A stretch of 64,000 nt of DNA, from positions 434,001 through 498,000 of the forward strand of contig JAFIDK010000002.1 in NCBI GenBank assembly GCA_017051695.1. The letters are read 5' to 3'. Below are positions 1 to 8,547 of this stretch, in pieces. The translations under genes and the position numbers were made by a program. Position 1 is the stretch's first letter, and each line of letters starts with the position of its first letter. The notes beneath the pieces are model-generated. The model was not told the DNA's origin. It saw only the letters and a list, made by a program, of their open reading frames with translations, and searched no databases. The DNA is from Algoriphagus aestuarii. Its GTDB lineage: Bacteria; Bacteroidota; Bacteroidia; Cytophagales; Cyclobacteriaceae.

Positions 1-23
1 CGACATTGATCGGGTAATCCTTC

Positions 24-719
24 ATGCATTCAATCATGGAAAACATATCATTTCAGATCATCATGGCCGAGCCATCCCACAAGAAATATTCTACCATCAT
101 TACTGATGAGATGGAAAATTCTGCAAAGGCCCGTGGAACTGGTATCGCAAAAAGATCGCCTGCTTATATCGAAACCAAAATGGACGAAGGTAAAGCAGTG
201 ATTGCCTTAACTCAAGATGGAACTTGGGCGGGCTTCTGTTATATCGAAGCTTGGGGACATGGTAAGTATGTTGCCAATTCTGGTCTGATTGTGGCTCCTG
301 AATTCAGAAAGTACGGTTTGGCCAGAAAAATCAAGCAGGAAATCTTCAAATTGAGCCGTAAAAAATATCCAGACTCAAAGATCTTTGGTTTAACAACTGG
401 TGCAGCTGTGATGAAAATCAACTCTGGACTGGGATATATTCCTGTTTCTTATGCTGACTTGACAGATGATAATGAGTTCTGGAAAGGATGCCAAAGCTGT
501 GTGAATTATGAAATCTTGATGAGCAAACAGCGTCAAAACTGTCTCTGCACGGCAATGTTATATGATCCTGAAGCGAAGAAAAACCATCTGGAAGACATTG
601 CATTGAGGCAGGATTTCAAAAAAGATCTAAAACTATTTGACCGTTGGGTCAGATTAAAAAAATATGTGATGCTGAAGATCAATAAGTCAAAAGACTCTCT
701 TTCGAGCATCTTTTTATAA
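24..719 (+). CDS. GNAT-type N-acylglutamate synthase candidate, first gene of arginine cluster
   Basis: Predicted acyltransferase making the first committed intermediate, N-acyl-L-glutamate, in the cytoplasm. The GNAT acyl-CoA loop is visible at about residues 91-103 (APEFRKYGLARKI), after the core strands. Residues 156-175 carry a CxxC...CxC set (C156, C159, C173, C175) not found in a minimal GNAT fold and possibly metal binding. It shows no resemblance to classical ArgA (kinase-like plus GNAT) or ArgJ. An in-frame stop lies at 15-17, so the start is ATG 24, 36 or 63; ATG 36 is plausible because relatives I recall begin close to the I-x-x-A-x-x-x-H segment. It is followed 33 nt later by argG, and co-location with all other arg genes is the main support for function. 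The upstream promoter is outside the window. Confidence 0.75.
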   Translation: MHSIMENISFQIIMAEPSHKKYSTIITDEMENSAKARGTGIAKRSPAYIETKMDEGKAVIALTQDGTWAGFCYIEAWGHGKYVANSGLIVAPEFRKYGLARKIKQEIFKLSRKKYPDSKIFGLTTGAAVMKINSGLGYIPVSYADLTDDNEFWKGCQSCVNYEILMSKQRQNCLCTAMLYDPEAKKNHLEDIALRQDFKKDLKLFDRWVRLKKYVMLKINKSKDSLSSIFL

Positions 720-752
720 TATTATTCAAACCGATTTTCTAAAATAAAAGAC

Positions 753-1946
753 ATGAAAAAAATTGTTTTAGCCTATAGCGGTGGTTTGGACACCACATTC
801 TGTGCACTTCACCTGTCCAAAGAACTTGGCTATGAAGTACATGCTGTGTTGGTCAATACAGGCGGATTTTCTTCAGAGGAACTGGAAACAATCCAATCAA
901 GAGCAGAAAGTCTAGGAATTGCTTCTTTTAAAGTATTGGATGTAGTGGAGAAATACTATCAGGAAGTTATCAAATATCTGGTCTTCGGAAATGTGCTGAA
1001 AAACCAGACTTATCCCCTTTCAGTTTCAGCAGAAAGAATTCTTCAGGCAAAATCCCTGGCTGAATATGCAAAACAAATAGGTGCTAAATCGGTCGCCCAT
1101 GGTTCTACCGGAGCTGGAAATGACCAGGTGCGTTTTGATATGATCTTCCAGACGATCGTTCCGGACATTGAGATTATCACTCCTATTCGGGATCTTAAAT
1201 TGAGTCGTCAGGAAGAAATTGATTATTTGAAAAAGCATGGAGTTTCAATGAACTTCGAAAAAGCAGCTTATTCTATTAACAAAGGAATCTGGGGAACATC
1301 AGTAGGCGGAAAAGAGACTCTTACTTCTTCTGATTATTTGCCCGAATCTGCTTGGCCAACTCAAGTTACAGAAACAGAGCCGAAGGAAATTACTTTGACT
1401 TTCGAAAAAGGCGAATTGACTGGTGTCAATGGAAAATCTTTCGAGCATTCCACAGACGCGATTTTAGAAGTTCAGGCACTGGCTGCTCCATTTGGTATCG
1501 GAAGAGATATTCACGTTGGTGATACGATCATCGGTATTAAAGGAAGAGTGGGCTTTGAGGCTGCAGCTCCTTTGGTAATAATTAAAGGTCACCAATTGCT
1601 TGAAAAGCATACCCTTACCAAGTGGCAGATGTTCTGGAAAAACCAACAAGCAGAATTTTACGGTAACCACCTGCATGAAGGTCATTACCTGGATCCAGTG
1701 ATGAGAAATCTGGAGGCTTTCCTTCAGAGCACCCAGGAATATGTTTCCGGAACGGTAAGAGTTCTTCTTCAGCCATACAGATTTACACTTTTAGGAATCA
1801 TCTCAGAACATGATTTGATGTCCAATAAATTTGGAAGCTATGGAGAAATGAACAAAGGATATACAGCAGATGATGTAAAAGGTTTTACCCGGATTCTGGG
1901 AAATCAAACTGCAATCTTCCACAAGGTAAACAGTGAAAATGAATAA
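753..1946 (+). CDS. argG: Argininosuccinate synthase
   Basis: Joins citrulline and aspartate using ATP to give argininosuccinate, the penultimate step of arginine synthesis. The PP-loop for ATP is at residues 7-15 (AYSGGLDTT), and the second conserved block HGSTGAGNDQVRF is at 116-128. The latter has Ala where classical ArgG has Lys (TGKGND); as far as I recall this is normal for the Bacteroidota branch. Length 397 aa matches the family. It starts at an ATG 33 nt after the GNAT gene and overlaps argC, so it is probably cotranscribed with the rest of the cluster. Identification is secure. Confidence 0.97.
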   Translation: MKKIVLAYSGGLDTTFCALHLSKELGYEVHAVLVNTGGFSSEELETIQSRAESLGIASFKVLDVVEKYYQEVIKYLVFGNVLKNQTYPLSVSAERILQAKSLAEYAKQIGAKSVAHGSTGAGNDQVRFDMIFQTIVPDIEIITPIRDLKLSRQEEIDYLKKHGVSMNFEKAAYSINKGIWGTSVGGKETLTSSDYLPESAWPTQVTETEPKEITLTFEKGELTGVNGKSFEHSTDAILEVQALAAPFGIGRDIHVGDTIIGIKGRVGFEAAAPLVIIKGHQLLEKHTLTKWQMFWKNQQAEFYGNHLHEGHYLDPVMRNLEAFLQSTQEYVSGTVRVLLQPYRFTLLGIISEHDLMSNKFGSYGEMNKGYTADDVKGFTRILGNQTAIFHKVNSENE

Positions 1947-2907
1947 GATCAAAACAGCCATTATCGGTGCAGCTGGTTATACGGGAGGAGAACTCCTTCG
2001 CCTTTTGGTTCATCATCCTGCCTGCGAACTGGTTTATGTGCATAGCAACAGTCAAAAAGGAAAAAAAGTAACTGAGGTACATCCTGATTTAATTGGCGAT
2101 ACTGATTTGGTATTCACGGATGAAGTATCTACAGAAGGTATCGAAGCGGTATTTTTGGGACTTCCCCATGGTCAGACAAAGTCATTTTTAGAAGAAAACC
2201 CATTTCCTTCTGAAACGGTCATCATAGATTTATCTACCGATTTCAGAGATGAATCAAATGGGTTTATTTATGGCTTGCCAGAAGTGAATGCATCGAAAAT
2301 CAAAACTGCCAAACGGATTGCAAATCCAGGATGTTTTGCCACAGGAATCCAATTGGCTTTGCTTCCAGCAATCGCAAAGGGTTGGGTGAAAAATTCCATC
2401 CAAATTTCCGGGATTACTGGGAGCACCGGGGCTGGAAAGAAACTAGCAGAAACATCACACTTCAGTTACAGATCATCAAATATGTCTGTATATAAGTTGT
2501 TTACGCATCAGCACTTAAAGGAAATTAATCAGACGTTTACTCAACAGAATGCTAAGTTTGATTCAGAGATTCTGTTTGTTCCTTATCGTGGCAATTTCCC
2601 AAGAGGTATTTGGATCACTGCATATTTTCCGTTTTCAGGAACTGAGGAAGAAGCAGTAGCAGCCTATAAATCTTTCTATCAAGATGCTGCATTTACGCTT
2701 GTTTCTGATGCTGACATCGATATGAAACAAGCAGTGAATACAAATAAATGCATTGTCCATGTGCAGAAGGAAGCCGGCCAATTGGTGATTTATTCCGCGA
2801 TTGACAATTTATTGAAGGGAGCTTCCGGGCAGGCTGTTCAGAACTTCAATTTGGCCTTTGGATTAGAGGAGAGGATGGGCTTGAATCTTAAAAGTATCGC
2901 ATTCTAG
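1939..2907 (+). CDS. argC: N-acyl-gamma-glutamyl-phosphate reductase
   Basis: NADPH-dependent reduction of N-acyl-glutamyl phosphate to the semialdehyde. The N-terminal Rossmann motif GAAGYTGGE is followed by the active-site cysteine in NPGCFATG (C134 counted from the upstream GTG at 1933). The ATG at 1939 is preferred to that in-frame GTG; it overlaps the last 8 nt of argG, suggesting translational coupling. Length of about 322 aa is typical. In this cluster the substrate may be the succinylated form, given the carbamoyltransferase downstream. Confidence 0.96.
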   Translation: MNKIKTAIIGAAGYTGGELLRLLVHHPACELVYVHSNSQKGKKVTEVHPDLIGDTDLVFTDEVSTEGIEAVFLGLPHGQTKSFLEENPFPSETVIIDLSTDFRDESNGFIYGLPEVNASKIKTAKRIANPGCFATGIQLALLPAIAKGWVKNSIQISGITGSTGAGKKLAETSHFSYRSSNMSVYKLFTHQHLKEINQTFTQQNAKFDSEILFVPYRGNFPRGIWITAYFPFSGTEEEAVAAYKSFYQDAAFTLVSDADIDMKQAVNTNKCIVHVQKEAGQLVIYSAIDNLLKGASGQAVQNFNLAFGLEERMGLNLKSIAF

Positions 2908-3060
2908 GAGATTGGAATCTAGACGCTAGAATCAAGACTGAATGAGGGTCACTGCAAACTCAAGATTCATCATTCAAAATTCAAAATTTTCCAAATTGAA
3001 ATTGATGTATGAGGTCAATACAAACCTTTTTATACATAGTTCTTAAATCGTAATTCTAAG
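2908..3060. other. argC-argD spacer with small inverted repeat
   Basis: This is the only sizeable gap (153 nt) inside the arginine cluster. It contains an imperfect inverted repeat around 2914-2932 (gaatctag / ctagaatc) and an A/T-rich simple repeat of attcaaaa units at about 2970-2990. I see no reading frame, no convincing promoter and no U-tract terminator. It may mark an internal promoter or processing site. Confidence 0.4.
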
Positions 3061-4209
3061 ATGAAATTATTCGATGTTTATCCACTGATCCCAGTTACTC
3101 CTGTCAAAGCAGAAGGAGCAAAACTTTGGGATGATCAAGGTCAGGAATATTTAGATTTATATGGAGGCCATGCAGTGATTTCAATCGGCCACTCCCACCC
3201 TCATTATGTCAAGCGAGTTCAGGATCAATTACAGAAAATTGGATTTTATTCCAATTCAGTGCAGATTCCGATTCAACAAGCCTATGCCCAGAAATTAGGA
3301 GAATTATCCGGTTATCCAGATTATAGCTTATTCCTCTGTAATTCAGGAGCTGAAGCAAATGAAAATGCCATTAAATTGGCTTCCTTTGCTACAGGAAAAT
3401 CGGGTTTTATTGCGTTTTCCGGTGGTTTTCATGGAAGAACCTCCGGAGCAGTAGCCTTAACAGATAATCCGAAAATTATTGCCCCATGTAATGCAAGAGA
3501 GGATTTCCAGATTCTTCATTGGGGAGATTTGCAGGCTGTGGAGTTGCGTGTGAAGGAAGGGAATATTGCCGGGATCATTATAGAAGGAATCCAAGGTGTG
3601 GGAGGTATTCAAGTTCCCTCTCCTGAATTTTTAACCGGTTTAGCAAATATTGCCAAGGACTTCGGTGTAAAATTAATCCTGGATGAAGTGCAGTCTGGTT
3701 TTGGCCGTACCGGAAAATTCTTTGCCCATCAGTGGGTAAAGGACATCAAACCGGATATTATTAGTATGGCTAAAGGCATGGGAAATGGATTTCCTATTGG
3801 CGGGATATTAATTTCACCTGATTTTGAAGCTAGTTATGGACTTTTGGGAACTACTTTCGGAGGAAACCATCTTGCCTGCGCAGCTGGAATGGGTGTGCTC
3901 GAAGTATTGGAGCAAGAAGATCTGATTCAAAATTCCGCTGTTTTGGGAGCAAAAGCAATGGAAGAATTAAAAGGAATGCCAGGTATTATAGATGTACGTG
4001 GACATGGGCTGATGATAGGTATTGACCTAGACCGGGATGCAGGTCCTGTAAGAACCGAATTGGTTAAGAAATACCATATTTTCACGGGAAGTGCAGCTTC
4101 TAAAAACACCATTAGATTGCTTCCTCCTTTAAATATCGAATGGAATCAGCTAAATTCGTTTATCATCGCCTTAAAGGAAATTTTAGCAACATCCCCTATT
4201 TTAAAGTAA
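3061..4209 (+). CDS. argD: N-acyl-ornithine aminotransferase
   Basis: PLP-dependent class III aminotransferase converting N-acylglutamate semialdehyde to N-acylornithine with glutamate as donor. The PLP lysine is K238 in SMAKGMGNGFPIGG; the upstream LILDEVQSGFGRTG block supplies the PLP-ring aspartate. Residues 100-110 (CNSGAEANENAIK) form the phosphate-binding segment. At 382 aa it is of normal length. The stop codon directly abuts the start of the carbamoyltransferase gene (no gap), which fits translational coupling. Confidence 0.95.
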   Translation: MKLFDVYPLIPVTPVKAEGAKLWDDQGQEYLDLYGGHAVISIGHSHPHYVKRVQDQLQKIGFYSNSVQIPIQQAYAQKLGELSGYPDYSLFLCNSGAEANENAIKLASFATGKSGFIAFSGGFHGRTSGAVALTDNPKIIAPCNAREDFQILHWGDLQAVELRVKEGNIAGIIIEGIQGVGGIQVPSPEFLTGLANIAKDFGVKLILDEVQSGFGRTGKFFAHQWVKDIKPDIISMAKGMGNGFPIGGILISPDFEASYGLLGTTFGGNHLACAAGMGVLEVLEQEDLIQNSAVLGAKAMEELKGMPGIIDVRGHGLMIGIDLDRDAGPVRTELVKKYHIFTGSAASKNTIRLLPPLNIEWNQLNSFIIALKEILATSPILK

Positions 4210-5172
4210 ATGGACTCAAGTTCCCCTCTTATCCAACATTTCAGAAAGTTTGAATCGAAGGAAATTGGTCAGAAATTAATTGATCAAGCCATCAGTTATA
4301 AAGCCGATCCCAGAATCCATATCCATAAAGGCATGGGTAAAAGGATCGGATGTATTTTCCTGAATCCTTCCCTGCGTACAAGAGTTTCCACGCAAATTGC
4401 TGCATCTAATCTAGGTGTAGAGCCAATTGTCCTCAATATGGATAAAGAAGGCTGGGCTCTGGAAATGAGAGAAGGTGCAATCATGAACAAAGGCACAGTA
4501 GAGCATATCAAAGATGCAGCTGGAGTTTTAGGGACTTATTTTGATATGTTGGCGATTCGGGCATTTCCGTCTTTGACTAATAAAGAAGAAGATATGAGTG
4601 ATTTTGTCTTCAGTCAGTTTGTCAACTATTCGGGTATCCCGGTTATCAGTCTTGAATCCGCCATCCGCCACCCACTACAGAGTTTGGCAGATATGATCAC
4701 GATTCAGGAATACTCCAAAGAAATCAAAAAGCCAAAAGTAGTTTTGACCTGGGGTCCACATATCAAAGCGATTCCACATGCTGTTGCCAATAGTTTTGCA
4801 GAGTGGGCATTGGGGATGGAACATGATTTGACCATTACCCATCCTGCAGGGTATGAACTGGATGAGAAATTTACCAAAGGAGCAACCATAGAATACAATC
4901 AAAGTAAAGCATTGCAAGATGCTGATTTTGTGTATGTTAAAAATTGGTCAGGTTTTAATGATTATGGGAAAATCATCACCTCTGATTCCAATTGGATGCT
5001 TACCGAAAAGCATCTGATAAAAGCTCCCAATGCAAACGTAATGCATTGCTTACCTGTAAGAAGAAACCTGGAACTGTCAGATGAAATTCTTGATGGTTCA
5101 CGCTCCTTAGTACAAAAACAAGCCGAAAACAGAATTTATGCAGCTCAGTCTGTCATAAGCCATATGATTTAA
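4210..5172 (+). CDS. argF': N-succinylornithine (or N-acetylornithine) carbamoyltransferase
   Basis: Transfers carbamoyl from carbamoyl phosphate to N-acylornithine, giving N-acylcitrulline. The carbamoyl-phosphate loop is SLRTR at about residues 54-58, the hallmark of the acylornithine branch rather than STRT of ornithine carbamoyltransferase; HCLPVRRN near residue 280 is the second family block. In published work, Glu92 of the Xanthomonas acetylornithine enzyme and Pro90 of the Bacteroides fragilis succinylornithine enzyme fix acyl specificity, and replacing that Glu with Pro, Ser, Ala or Val gives succinyl specificity. The aligned residue here is V97 (codon 4498-4500), just before E98-H99, which predicts succinylornithine. 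320 aa. Confidence 0.9.
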   Translation: MDSSSPLIQHFRKFESKEIGQKLIDQAISYKADPRIHIHKGMGKRIGCIFLNPSLRTRVSTQIAASNLGVEPIVLNMDKEGWALEMREGAIMNKGTVEHIKDAAGVLGTYFDMLAIRAFPSLTNKEEDMSDFVFSQFVNYSGIPVISLESAIRHPLQSLADMITIQEYSKEIKKPKVVLTWGPHIKAIPHAVANSFAEWALGMEHDLTITHPAGYELDEKFTKGATIEYNQSKALQDADFVYVKNWSGFNDYGKIITSDSNWMLTEKHLIKAPNANVMHCLPVRRNLELSDEILDGSRSLVQKQAENRIYAAQSVISHMI

Positions 5173-5200
5173 GCTTAACCGCCTATTAAAGCCTTGACCT

Positions 5201-6001
5201 ATGAAAATCAGTATTATCAAAATCGGTGGCAATGTCATCGACTTTCCTGAAAAATTAGACGAATTCCTAAAACTCTTCTCCAAATTCCCAGGACATAAAA
5301 TTCTGGTTCACGGAGGAGGGATCATGGCCTCAAGATTTGGAGAATCACTAGGTGTAATGCCGGAGATGGTCGATGGTAGAAGAATCACAGATAAGGACAC
5401 TTTGGATGTGGTGACCATGGTTTATGCGGGGCTTATCAATAAGCAAATAGTCGCTAAACTTCAGGCACTCAAGGTGAATTCTATTGGAATGACAGGTGCA
5501 GATGGCAATTTAATACGTTCCATTAAGAGGCCAGTCAAAGACATAGATTATGGTTTTGTAGGTGATATTAAAGAGGTAAACACCAAATTGATCGATCATT
5601 TGCTGAAAGGTGACTTACTTCCTGTAGTCAATGCGATTACACATGATCAAAAAGGACAATTGTTAAATACCAATGCAGATAGCATTGCATCTGCTTTGGC
5701 AACTTCTCTGGCTGCTGATCATCAGGTCAATCTTTATTTCTGTTTCAATAAAAGCGGCGTTTTGATTGATGAAAAAAACGAAAACTCCATTATCCCTTTG
5801 ATCAACGAGGATATTTATCAAGAGTTGAAGAAAGAAAATGTGATCCATTCTGGTATGATCCCTAAACTGGATAATGCATTTGAAGCTTTGATGAAAGGTG
5901 TCAATCATGTTTGGATTGGGAAGGCAGAGAACCTTTTATTGGCTACCAAAGGTAAATTGTCCGGAACTACCATAGAAAGACATCGATACGATCTATACTG
6001 A
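5201..6001 (+). CDS. argB: N-acylglutamate kinase
   Basis: Amino-acid kinase phosphorylating the gamma-carboxylate of N-acylglutamate. Visible motifs are KIGGNVI near residue 7 (phosphate-binding Lys), HGGGIMASRFGESLG at about residues 36-50 (glycine-rich substrate loop) and a C-terminal HSGMIPKLDNA block that contacts nucleotide. At 266 aa it lacks any N-terminal extension of the arginine-inhibited hexameric type, so feedback inhibition is not evident. It follows argF' by 28 nt. Confidence 0.94.
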   Translation: MKISIIKIGGNVIDFPEKLDEFLKLFSKFPGHKILVHGGGIMASRFGESLGVMPEMVDGRRITDKDTLDVVTMVYAGLINKQIVAKLQALKVNSIGMTGADGNLIRSIKRPVKDIDYGFVGDIKEVNTKLIDHLLKGDLLPVVNAITHDQKGQLLNTNADSIASALATSLAADHQVNLYFCFNKSGVLIDEKNENSIIPLINEDIYQELKKENVIHSGMIPKLDNAFEALMKGVNHVWIGKAENLLLATKGKLSGTTIERHRYDLY

Positions 6002-6018
6002 ATGTATTATTAAAACTA

Positions 6019-7095
6019 ATGGAGATCGAACAGCAATACCTAGATGCCGTTCAGCTTCTAAAGAAGTTGATTTCTACTCCTTCCTTTTCGAGAGAGGAAG
6101 ATAATACCGCTGAAATTATAAGTTCATTTTTCGAGGAAAGAGGGATTCCGTTTGAAAGATCCGGAAATAATATCTGGGCTTTTTCTAAGAATTACGATCC
6201 CACTTTGCCTAGTATCTGGCTTAATAGCCACCATGATACCGTAAAGCCCAATGCAGGGTATACGTTTGATCCATTTACCCCGGTTGAGATTGAGGGAAAG
6301 TTGCATGGCTTGGGTAGCAATGATGCAGGGGGACCTTTGGTGTGTTTGATCGCGGCTTTTTGCCATTTTTATAATCAAAACCTTCCCTTCAATCTGATCA
6401 TGATTGCTTCAGCGGAAGAAGAAATTTCAGGTTCCAATGGTATTGCCTCATTAATTCAACAAATCCCTGCATGCGATCTTGCCATTGTGGGTGAACCTAC
6501 GCTGATGGATCTTGCTGTTGCAGAGAAAGGACTGTTGGTCATCGATGCAAAATCTTATGGTAAAGCTGGACATGCAGCTCGAGAGGAAGGCGTAAATGCA
6601 CTTTACCTAGCTTTGGATGATTTGGTGAAAATCCGTGATTTCAAATTCAAAAGAGAATCGGAATTTTTAGGGAAAACGAAAGTTTCGGCAACAGTGATTC
6701 AAGCTGGAAAGCAACATAATGTCGTTCCTGATGTTTGTGATTTCACTTTGGATGTACGAGTGACCGATGCTTATTCATTAGAAGAAGCTTTGGCTGAACT
6801 GAAATCCTCTTTATCTTCTGAACTGACTCCAAGATCGATGAGGTTACAGTCCTCCCATGTCCCTAAAGGCCATTTGATCTTGCAAGTTGCTAAGGAATTG
6901 AAGTTAAAAACTTATGGAAGTCCTACTCTTTCCGACCAGGCATTAATCCCATATCCTTCGGTAAAAATCGGCCCGGGAGACTCTGCAAGGTCCCATACAG
7001 CAGATGAGTTTATTTATTTGAACGAAATTCAAAAAGGTATTTCAGGATACATTCAATTGCTGGAAACATATAAAAAATTAATTAAAAGCGCTTAG
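6019..7095 (+). CDS. argE: M20-family N-acylcitrulline/N-acylornithine deacylase
   Basis: Zinc-dependent peptidase M20 family enzyme. Metal-site motifs are SHHDTV (H71, D73), GSNDAGG (D102) and the SAEEE segment containing the catalytic and metal glutamates (about E133-E134); VGEPT and a C-terminal GDSARSHTADEF block complete the site. In a pathway using an acylornithine carbamoyltransferase, the deacylase acts on N-acyl-citrulline to release citrulline for ArgG. No ArgJ is present in the cluster, so acyl groups are not recycled here. 358 aa; 17 nt after argB and 11 nt before argH. Confidence 0.9.
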   Translation: MEIEQQYLDAVQLLKKLISTPSFSREEDNTAEIISSFFEERGIPFERSGNNIWAFSKNYDPTLPSIWLNSHHDTVKPNAGYTFDPFTPVEIEGKLHGLGSNDAGGPLVCLIAAFCHFYNQNLPFNLIMIASAEEEISGSNGIASLIQQIPACDLAIVGEPTLMDLAVAEKGLLVIDAKSYGKAGHAAREEGVNALYLALDDLVKIRDFKFKRESEFLGKTKVSATVIQAGKQHNVVPDVCDFTLDVRVTDAYSLEEALAELKSSLSSELTPRSMRLQSSHVPKGHLILQVAKELKLKTYGSPTLSDQALIPYPSVKIGPGDSARSHTADEFIYLNEIQKGISGYIQLLETYKKLIKSA

Positions 7096-7106
7096 TAATA
7101 CGTCTT

Positions 7107-8441
7107 ATGAAACTTTGGCAAAAAGAAACAGGGAACAAAAAGGAAGTTGAAAACTTCACAATCGGAAGAGATCCGGAATTTGACATTATTCTGGCACCTT
7201 TTGATGTTTTAGGTTCCATGGCGCATGCACATATGCTTGCCAAGGTGGGATTGCTGACCAAAGAAGATAACGCGACGCTTCAAAAAGGCCTGAAAGAAAT
7301 TTATTTCGAAATAGAAAAGGGACAGTTCCAGATTGCCCCAGGAGTGGAAGATGTACATTCTCAGGTGGAATTTATTCTGACAGAGCGCTATGGAGAAGTT
7401 GGTAAAAAACTGCACAGTGGCCGTAGTAGAAATGATCAGGTTTTGGTGGACTTAAAATTATATTACCGGGCTGCGATCAGGGAATTGGTAGAAGAAGCTT
7501 CTACCCTATTCCAACTGCTATTGGAACTTTCAGAAAAGCACAAATCAGATCTGATGCCGGGATATACGCATACCCAGTTGGCGATGCCATCCTCTTTTGG
7601 ATTGTGGTTTGGGTCTTTTGCTGAAAGCCTCAGTGAAGACATGGGGCTGCTACAGGCAGCATTTGATTTGGCGAATAAAAACCCCTTGGGTTCGGCAGCA
7701 GGTTATGGCTCTAGTTTTCCTTTGGACAGAACGTTGACTACCCAATTACTGGGTTTTGCTGATTTACATCACAATGTCATCAACGCTCAAAACAGTCGCG
7801 GAAAAGCTGAAAGAACCATTGCGTTTGCTTTGGCTGGAATGGCGGGCACTCTGAATAAACTATCCAGTGATGTCTGTCTATTTATGAACCAGCATTTTGG
7901 CTTTATCTCTTTTCCAGACGATTTGACAACAGGAAGCAGCATTATGCCGCATAAAAAGAATCCGGATGTTTTTGAATTGATGCGAGCAAAAACCAATCAG
8001 ATTCAGGCGGTTCCAAATTCAATTAGCCTGTTACTTACAAATACAACCACTGGATATCATCGAGATTTACAATTGCTGAAAGAGGAAATTTTTCCGGCAG
8101 TTGAAACTATGAAAGATTGCCTTTCTATGTGCACTTTTATGCTTCGCTCTATTAAGGTGAAAAAAAATATTCTTCAGGACCCTTTTTACAAGCATGTATT
8201 TTCTGTTGAGGTAGTCAATGAGTTGGTGCTGCAAGGTCTTCCTTTTAGAGATGCTTATAAAAAAATAGGGCTGGATATAGAGTCGGATAATTTTGCTCCG
8301 GATCAAAGCACGATTGACCATACCCATGAAGGGAGTATTGGAAATTTATGTTTGGAGGAAATTCAGGTTAAAATGGAAAAAGCGGTAAAAGGATTCAATT
8401 TTGACAAAATTGATATGGCTTTTTCCTCACTTTTGAAGTGA
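7107..8441 (+). CDS. argH: Argininosuccinate lyase
   Basis: Cleaves argininosuccinate to arginine and fumarate, the last pathway step. The fumarase/aspartase superfamily signature GSSIMPHKKNPD lies at residues 276-287; earlier blocks HSGRSRNDQV (about 103-112) and GYTHTQLA are also intact. Length 444 aa is typical. It is the last gene of the cluster; no strong hairpin terminator follows before the SulP gene 106 nt downstream. Confidence 0.96.
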   Translation: MKLWQKETGNKKEVENFTIGRDPEFDIILAPFDVLGSMAHAHMLAKVGLLTKEDNATLQKGLKEIYFEIEKGQFQIAPGVEDVHSQVEFILTERYGEVGKKLHSGRSRNDQVLVDLKLYYRAAIRELVEEASTLFQLLLELSEKHKSDLMPGYTHTQLAMPSSFGLWFGSFAESLSEDMGLLQAAFDLANKNPLGSAAGYGSSFPLDRTLTTQLLGFADLHHNVINAQNSRGKAERTIAFALAGMAGTLNKLSSDVCLFMNQHFGFISFPDDLTTGSSIMPHKKNPDVFELMRAKTNQIQAVPNSISLLLTNTTTGYHRDLQLLKEEIFPAVETMKDCLSMCTFMLRSIKVKKNILQDPFYKHVFSVEVVNELVLQGLPFRDAYKKIGLDIESDNFAPDQSTIDHTHEGSIGNLCLEEIQVKMEKAVKGFNFDKIDMAFSSLLK

Positions 8442-8547
8442 TTATTTCGTGAAAAAGGAAAAAAACTTAAAATTTTTAGAACGAAAATGATATTTTAAAG
8501 AACAGTATTCCGTATTTAGGCTATTCAGTTTTCAATAAAAAATATTT

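Noticed and set aside
753-1946. ArgG TGAGND (Lys to Ala) as a loss of function
   Set aside because: I recall the same sequence in the Bacteroidota ArgG branch, so it is a lineage trait and not a defect.
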